64,000 nucleotides of DNA from Pomacea canaliculata (taxonomy: Eukaryota > Mollusca > Gastropoda > Architaenioglossa > Ampullariidae). The stretch spans positions 3,337,924 through 3,401,923 of the forward strand of contig NC_037592.1 of NCBI RefSeq assembly GCF_003073045.1, given 5' to 3'. This document shows, one piece after another, positions 59,097 through 64,000 of the stretch. A model generated the notes under the pieces. That model ran no database searches and was not told the DNA's origin. It saw nothing but the letters and a program-made list of their open reading frames with translations. Position 1 is the stretch's first letter. Each line of letters starts with the position of its first letter. Both the position numbers and the translations under genes were made by a program.

Positions 59097-60494
59097 AACG
59101 CCCACTGTACTCCAGCAGCTCCAACAAGCACTCTACCTTCTACTACGTAGTAGTCTTTCATCAGATAGCCTCGAAACATTTGGGGAAGCGCCATCTGGCA
59201 GCATAAACATAAACACACCCTTAGGTCAATATGGTGTCTGTGAGGGTGCTTCCAGGAAAGGGATCCTGCTTTAGTTTGTTCGTAATAACACCGGAACAAA
59301 GAACCCAGAGCGCTGGAAATATAGTTCACTCGGGAAATTTTGTTTTATTTGAATATTTGATTATTTGTTTAGTCAGTCTTTTAGACGATTACCCCAGAAT
59401 ATGTCACACAGACTACGGTGTGGAGCGGAGAGGTCGTCCCGTAGCGAGTCACGTTCTCAGTGACGTCACAACGTAGAAGAGGACGGCGCGAGGCTGAGGT
59501 CAACGGAGTATAGTTCACAGTTATTTGAAGACGCACATGGCATCTGTGCCACGTGATGTACACCGATATAAACATCTCAGGCTGGGTTTTTCTCCCTGGT
59601 TTGTTTATTTGTCTGCTTTTCTCGAGCCGGCGACTTGATGACGCCACGACAAAGCTCCAGATGCTCGTTCACTCGTGTTGCGATCCGTTGACCTGGCGTG
59701 AGGACACGTGACGACCCCGCAGAGTTAATCGCCTTGGATGTTAAAGATCTAGTAGGGCGAAATTTATGTCTAATGACTGAATGAAGCTCACAGCAAGGTA
59801 CACTTATCCAACGTTTGATTGAATGCTACTCCCACCTTAAGAAACACTATAAACATTCCCATTCACAGCAAGGGGTCAGACTCATGGTTCACATTTCCAC
59901 AGATAACACCTAATTAACTAATGATAACAACTCTTCCATTGGCTGTAACAGAACCAACTATGTATCTCGAGAACGGATGAAGGATATTCATGCAGATTCT
60001 AAGAAATGGAACCTCTCACTGAGCTTTATTCAAACATGAAGGGAAACAATTTGCACCCCACGTGTCCTTTAAGCTCAGACCTTTGTTTTACTGTTTTGTT
60101 TACTTTGCTGACAGGCTTAGTGACGTCACGTAGCATATCCTGTCTGCTCATTGACCTGCCGTTGGGACAGTATGTGACACCGTGAGTCGTTCAGATGAAT
60201 TTTTGTGTTTTATTACGAACTTAACGTCAATTACCGATGTTGACATTTGCCCTCGATACCAACTGCTGACGCACGTCCTCGCAGATGATTGGCTGTGGCA
60301 TGATGTATGATGAGCTTAGTCCACCCGCGCGTGGAGACGCTGGCTGATGGCTGGCGGGTGTAAGCAAGATTCAAGGATCTCTAATGGCCCTCGGTGAATA
60401 TCAGGGCGGTAAATATCAGAACAGCCTTCTTCCTCCTTCACTTTCTCGCACACCCCCATCACTCCTTCCTCTCCCCTACACACACCCCTCATCA

Positions 60495-60572
60495 CCCGGG
60501 AGACGCAGCAGTTACAGCGCTTGTCTTCAAGACAGAGCCGAGTATGTGGAGTTCAAATCTCGTCTTGGGCGC
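60495..60572 (+). repeat. tRNA-like sequence, probably a SINE head
   Basis: A box-A-like GCAGCAGTTACAGCG, a self-complementary TGTCTTCAAGACA and a box-B-like GAGTTCAAATCTC follow each other at tRNA-like spacing. The arms do not pair well enough for a functional tRNA, so a tRNA-derived SINE fragment is more likely. Confidence 0.35.
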
Positions 60573-63500
60573 GCCATTCTTTCACCGTCCTGACCGACTG
60601 CTTTTTCTCGCAATATACTTAAACACCAATTTAAATATTTCTATCTTTATTTTTGTGTATGTGATTGGGGTTGGGGGTTGTCAAAATATTACCTTCCAGA
60701 TCTGCTGTACCCCTGTTGTTGACAACGAGTCCTTGCCCTCTTCCCTCTAGAGTACAGTAGTAGTCTCCCCTTACTCGCACTTCTTCCCTAAATTATCACG
60801 TTTTGCTGAAAACCTTTCTTCATCCACGAGTCCGTCCAGTGGACGTTTCCGTTGCTTTGACTTTCGGTGCCAGTTCCAGTTGGAACAATACCGCCAGATG
60901 TTTCCTACTTCCTGCAGGGTCAAGTGTCAGGGGGGAGGCGTTAGTAGAGGCGGCATGTACTAGCCACGCACGTACTTACACACTGTGCCACACGCCCACC
61001 TGCACCTCCAGGCTACACACGACCTTGCACACCCTCATTAACCCTCAAATTTTGTGGAGACCAGCAGGGGGGATCGAGAGAGCGGGAGGGAGAGAGAGAG
61101 GGCGGGTTTGAGATCAGCAGGTCCTGTTGTTTATGAGCGATTTGTGTGCAGCCATGTTGCTCATCACCTGCAAGCAAGAGCCAGGCGGCCTGCGTGAAGC
61201 ATCACGGTATTGATAAACAAAACATGTTATTGACTTTGTCGTGATACCAGCTGACATGTCTCGCGCTGTCAGAGCCACATGACAGACATCGCACGTGCGG
61301 TTCCAGACTCTGTCACGAGATGATGTTGTTTACCAGAGACAAACAAATCAGCTTTATTGTTCGGTCCCCGCCCATTCCCACAGTAGCCGAGACTGTCGTG
61401 GGCTGTCAGGGGGGTAAACACTGATGGTGTCTGTGGGTGGCGACTGTGGTCGTCAACGCAAACATCCCAACGATGAGCGGAAGAGAGCAGCGATGACGAT
61501 GATAATGGCAGAAGTGGCTTGAAAGACAACGTGTCATTCTCATCGTGATGTGAAGACGATACAAGTTGATCATACTCATCATCTTTCTATTACATCTTCT
61601 TCTTCTATGTGTTCAACAAGAAGCAATAAACTTGTTTACATTCAACTGATTCAAGTGGAATGCATCCACACGGCACTCTGTGTATCTAGAAATGCGAGTG
61701 GCCCACTGGCCTCAGAACTATTTCAAGAATCCCACACAGGACTACAGTGAGGGGCAAAGACGAGAGTAGGACCCCGCCTGGCAGGGTATCGTCTGACGGG
61801 TGGAGCTGGGAGGGTTAGCGAAAGTTCTAGGCTGGTACTACTGTGCACCCGTTGTGCGGAGGTCAAAGGATTTTCTTTATGGGCGCTGAGGATCGTAAAT
61901 GACACCCTCCATACCTACCCTTCGACACGCTTGAAAGGGTTTTTGTTTATCAACAGGATCTCCTGCACAACCCTCCTTACTGCCACATTCATCGTCCTCT
62001 GTCATCATCATCGTCAGAATAATTATCATCATCAGCGGCAACAGATGTACTACTAACTTTGATATATAAGAATTAATAAAAAATGAATAAAAAGTGTGTG
62101 CACGTGCGTGTGTCCCTGTGTCTGTGTGTCGCGCACTTTTGTTGTTGTCAACTGATCGGCGACCGAGGCCCAGGGTGTGTCAGGGTGTGGTCACCAGGCT
62201 TCCTGTACTTAAAGACCTACCAGAGTAAAATATTTTACTGTTGCTAAATGATAAAGTTCGGCCCCTTCGGTGACATTTATTCTCTATTCACGAACAAACT
62301 TTCTCCATTCCTGAGATGCACGTCTTCAAACATTCACATTCTTACTTCCACAGAGCCAACTGACGATAACAGAATAAAATAATTTATTCATAAGCTGCAC
62401 TTGAATGTTTAATAAAGAGCCACAGCTACTGATCACCTGATCAGTTTGTTTCTATTTTGTAACAAGAAGAGCAGAACTGATAGCCACGTTCTCACCTGTA
62501 CATGACAGAAGTCACATTCGTGTTTGAGCATGACTATAAACAACATACTCTCAGGATAAACATCAGCCTTGATTACACACGTGATCAGACATGATGCCAG
62601 GCATTGGATCTCTCCCAGCATATTCACCTCAGACAATATATGCACACAAGACAGAAGGTTTACCCGGGGTACATGCACGTGCAGCACGTCTGACGAAAGG
62701 TTTACATGTCGTGCATGTGAAACAAAGAAGGAAGGTTTATATTTAAGTGCGAATGCACCTCAGACGGAAGGAATTAATTTTTTGCTCAGGAATACTCAGA
62801 ATTAGTACTCAAGCGAGTCTTTAACGGACACGTGACTTCCGGACATGGTTTAATACATTGCTGTCAAAAGGCCAGACATACTGCATGTGTATCAACAGAC
62901 TTTGAGAGAACCGATGGCTGGCGGGCCCACGATAATCTGTATATTCCATTGTTTGATATACAGACACACACAGAGGGCCTGTCCTTATCTTTATTCCTAA
63001 TGAGGACAGAGAAAGCCCAAGAAGAAGAAAACAACGAAGGCGATGGTGATGACCTGTTTTTGTTTCTAGTACAACAGTGAAACCCTTAGACCGCGAACTT
63101 GTGTGACTGGACTACTGGCAGACGAATCCCCCCCCCCCCAGTTAAAGACTAAAACGAGGCTGGTGTGTAGAAAGCTTCCGGTTTAGTCACAGTCATTGTT
63201 TAGGCTGGCCGAGACTGACAGACTAAATCCACCTATACACGTGCATGCGTGGACACCCGTTGCCAAGCTGCATGGCGCACAGGCCGCTCTTGACTAAGAC
63301 AGACTTAGTTTAGCTGAGTGTGCAGCTAGCGAATTCAGTGAAGTTCAGTGCGTCCGTCCCCAGCGGCGATGGTGTTGCTGCAAGTGTCCTACAACTGGGT
63401 TTTGCCAAGCGGCAGTGAACCGACACTCGCAGTTTCCAGAGGCTCACGCCGCCATGCTCAAGTCCAGTCACGTGGCTTGTCCTCACGCGCACGCCCTGAC

Positions 63501-63816
63501 TTTTGCTCCACTAGGTCATGGCGTGACAGAGGCAGATCTCTCCACACGGCGAATTATTGTCCGAATAAGCCGTGTGGATTTTTTCCCCCCGGTCTTACTT
63601 TACAGATAAAGACTTCTACAGGCACGATTTATCACCGACAATTGGCAAGCAGGATTTTCTGGGGTTTTTTAGACTAGCGGACAATTAATTGCAGTTCAGA
63701 AAGAGAGAAGTGATTGACAACATCCGGATTTGAAAACTAACGGCTATCGCTGATTGTCTGAGCCCTGGGAGTGGAGCTGAGAGGCACAGGGGTCGAGCCT
63801 TGACACTGCAAAACAA

Positions 63817-63850
63817 ATGTCTGTCGACCCACCGCTGGACGGTCCTGCAG
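63817..63850 (+). CDS. Possible first coding exon of a gene extending past the window
   Basis: ATG TCT GTC GAC begins a 34-base frame (MSVDPPLDGPA) that ends in CTGCAG followed by the strong donor GTAAGA. The next exon would lie beyond position 64000, so neither the gene nor its function can be named. Confidence 0.25.
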
Positions 63851-64000
63851 GTAAGAGATGAGCTGTCATTGTGGGAGGGGCTGACAGGTACTTTAATGAG
63901 CTGACAAATGTCTGGTTTAGAGAGTTTGGTCAGGAGAATGAAAGCACTGCACCAACGCAAGTGTGTATGTGTGTGTGTGCATTCCATGTTCATTTATTTT

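Larger units (their letters stand above)
55566..63816. other. Gene C upstream intron and promoter, and intergenic region
   Basis: I see no supported gene. Contents: an (ATT)n tract at about 57032-57055, poly-A tracts at 57960 and poly-T at 58280, GT-rich stretches at 58340-58410, the 27-bp minisatellite (58908-59096), a tRNA-like segment near 60500 and poly-C at 63129. Small open frames such as 57623-57946 (+) lack domains and splice support. Confidence 0.4.

Noticed and set aside
1-64000. CRISPR arrays, rRNA genes and bacterial-type operons
   Set aside because: None seen; the tandem repeats present lack spacers, and the genes are split and eukaryotic.

Overview
This looks like animal genomic DNA, most likely from a lophotrochozoan and probably a gastropod mollusc. 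Genes are spread out and intron-rich with GT-AG introns. Fragments of several LINE clades and hAT/pogo DNA transposons are common, and pieces of a short 'TATAGCGC' repeat recur. The mollusc assignment is inferred from this overall style, not from a diagnostic sequence.

1-22 kb: a complete DH-PH Rho exchange factor gene resembling ARHGEF39 runs on the + strand (start codon 5868, stop 17485). Its ten coding exons stay in phase and give 348 residues, close to the vertebrate protein. The gene lies between two direct copies of an unclassified repeat of at least 1.2 kb (1-5310 and 19741-22086). The left copy was invaded by a hAT transposon (1193-5272) that was itself invaded by a second, intron-bearing hAT (1900-4537). 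The right copy was invaded by a 5'-truncated LINE (20895-22007). In both cases the other copy shows the empty site. The introns hold LINE relics and a 290-bp foldback.

22-40 kb: mostly intergenic, with one clean single-exon class A GPCR (29676-30965), microsatellites and a 279-bp hAT MITE.

40-56 kb: three paralogous type I membrane-protein genes in tandem on the - strand (A 40235-41803, B about 47851-49605, C 53437-55518). Each has an intron just upstream of the start codon and then one coding exon. The ectodomain starts with an immunoglobulin-like domain carrying a D/N-x-x-G-x-Y-x-C type signature, followed by a second cysteine-containing module, a transmembrane helix and a low-complexity cytoplasmic tail. 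The tail of C is about 19 units of 15-16 residues and that of B about 7.5 units of 12 residues; A has a non-repetitive acidic Ser/Thr-rich tail. C is intact, A has two frame breaks, and B has stops just before its membrane helix. I know no named family with this architecture, and this cluster is the best candidate here for an undescribed receptor system.

56-64 kb: no gene I can support, except a possible first coding exon at 63817-63850. There is a 27-bp minisatellite (58908-59096) and a tRNA-like, SINE-type head near 60.5 kb.
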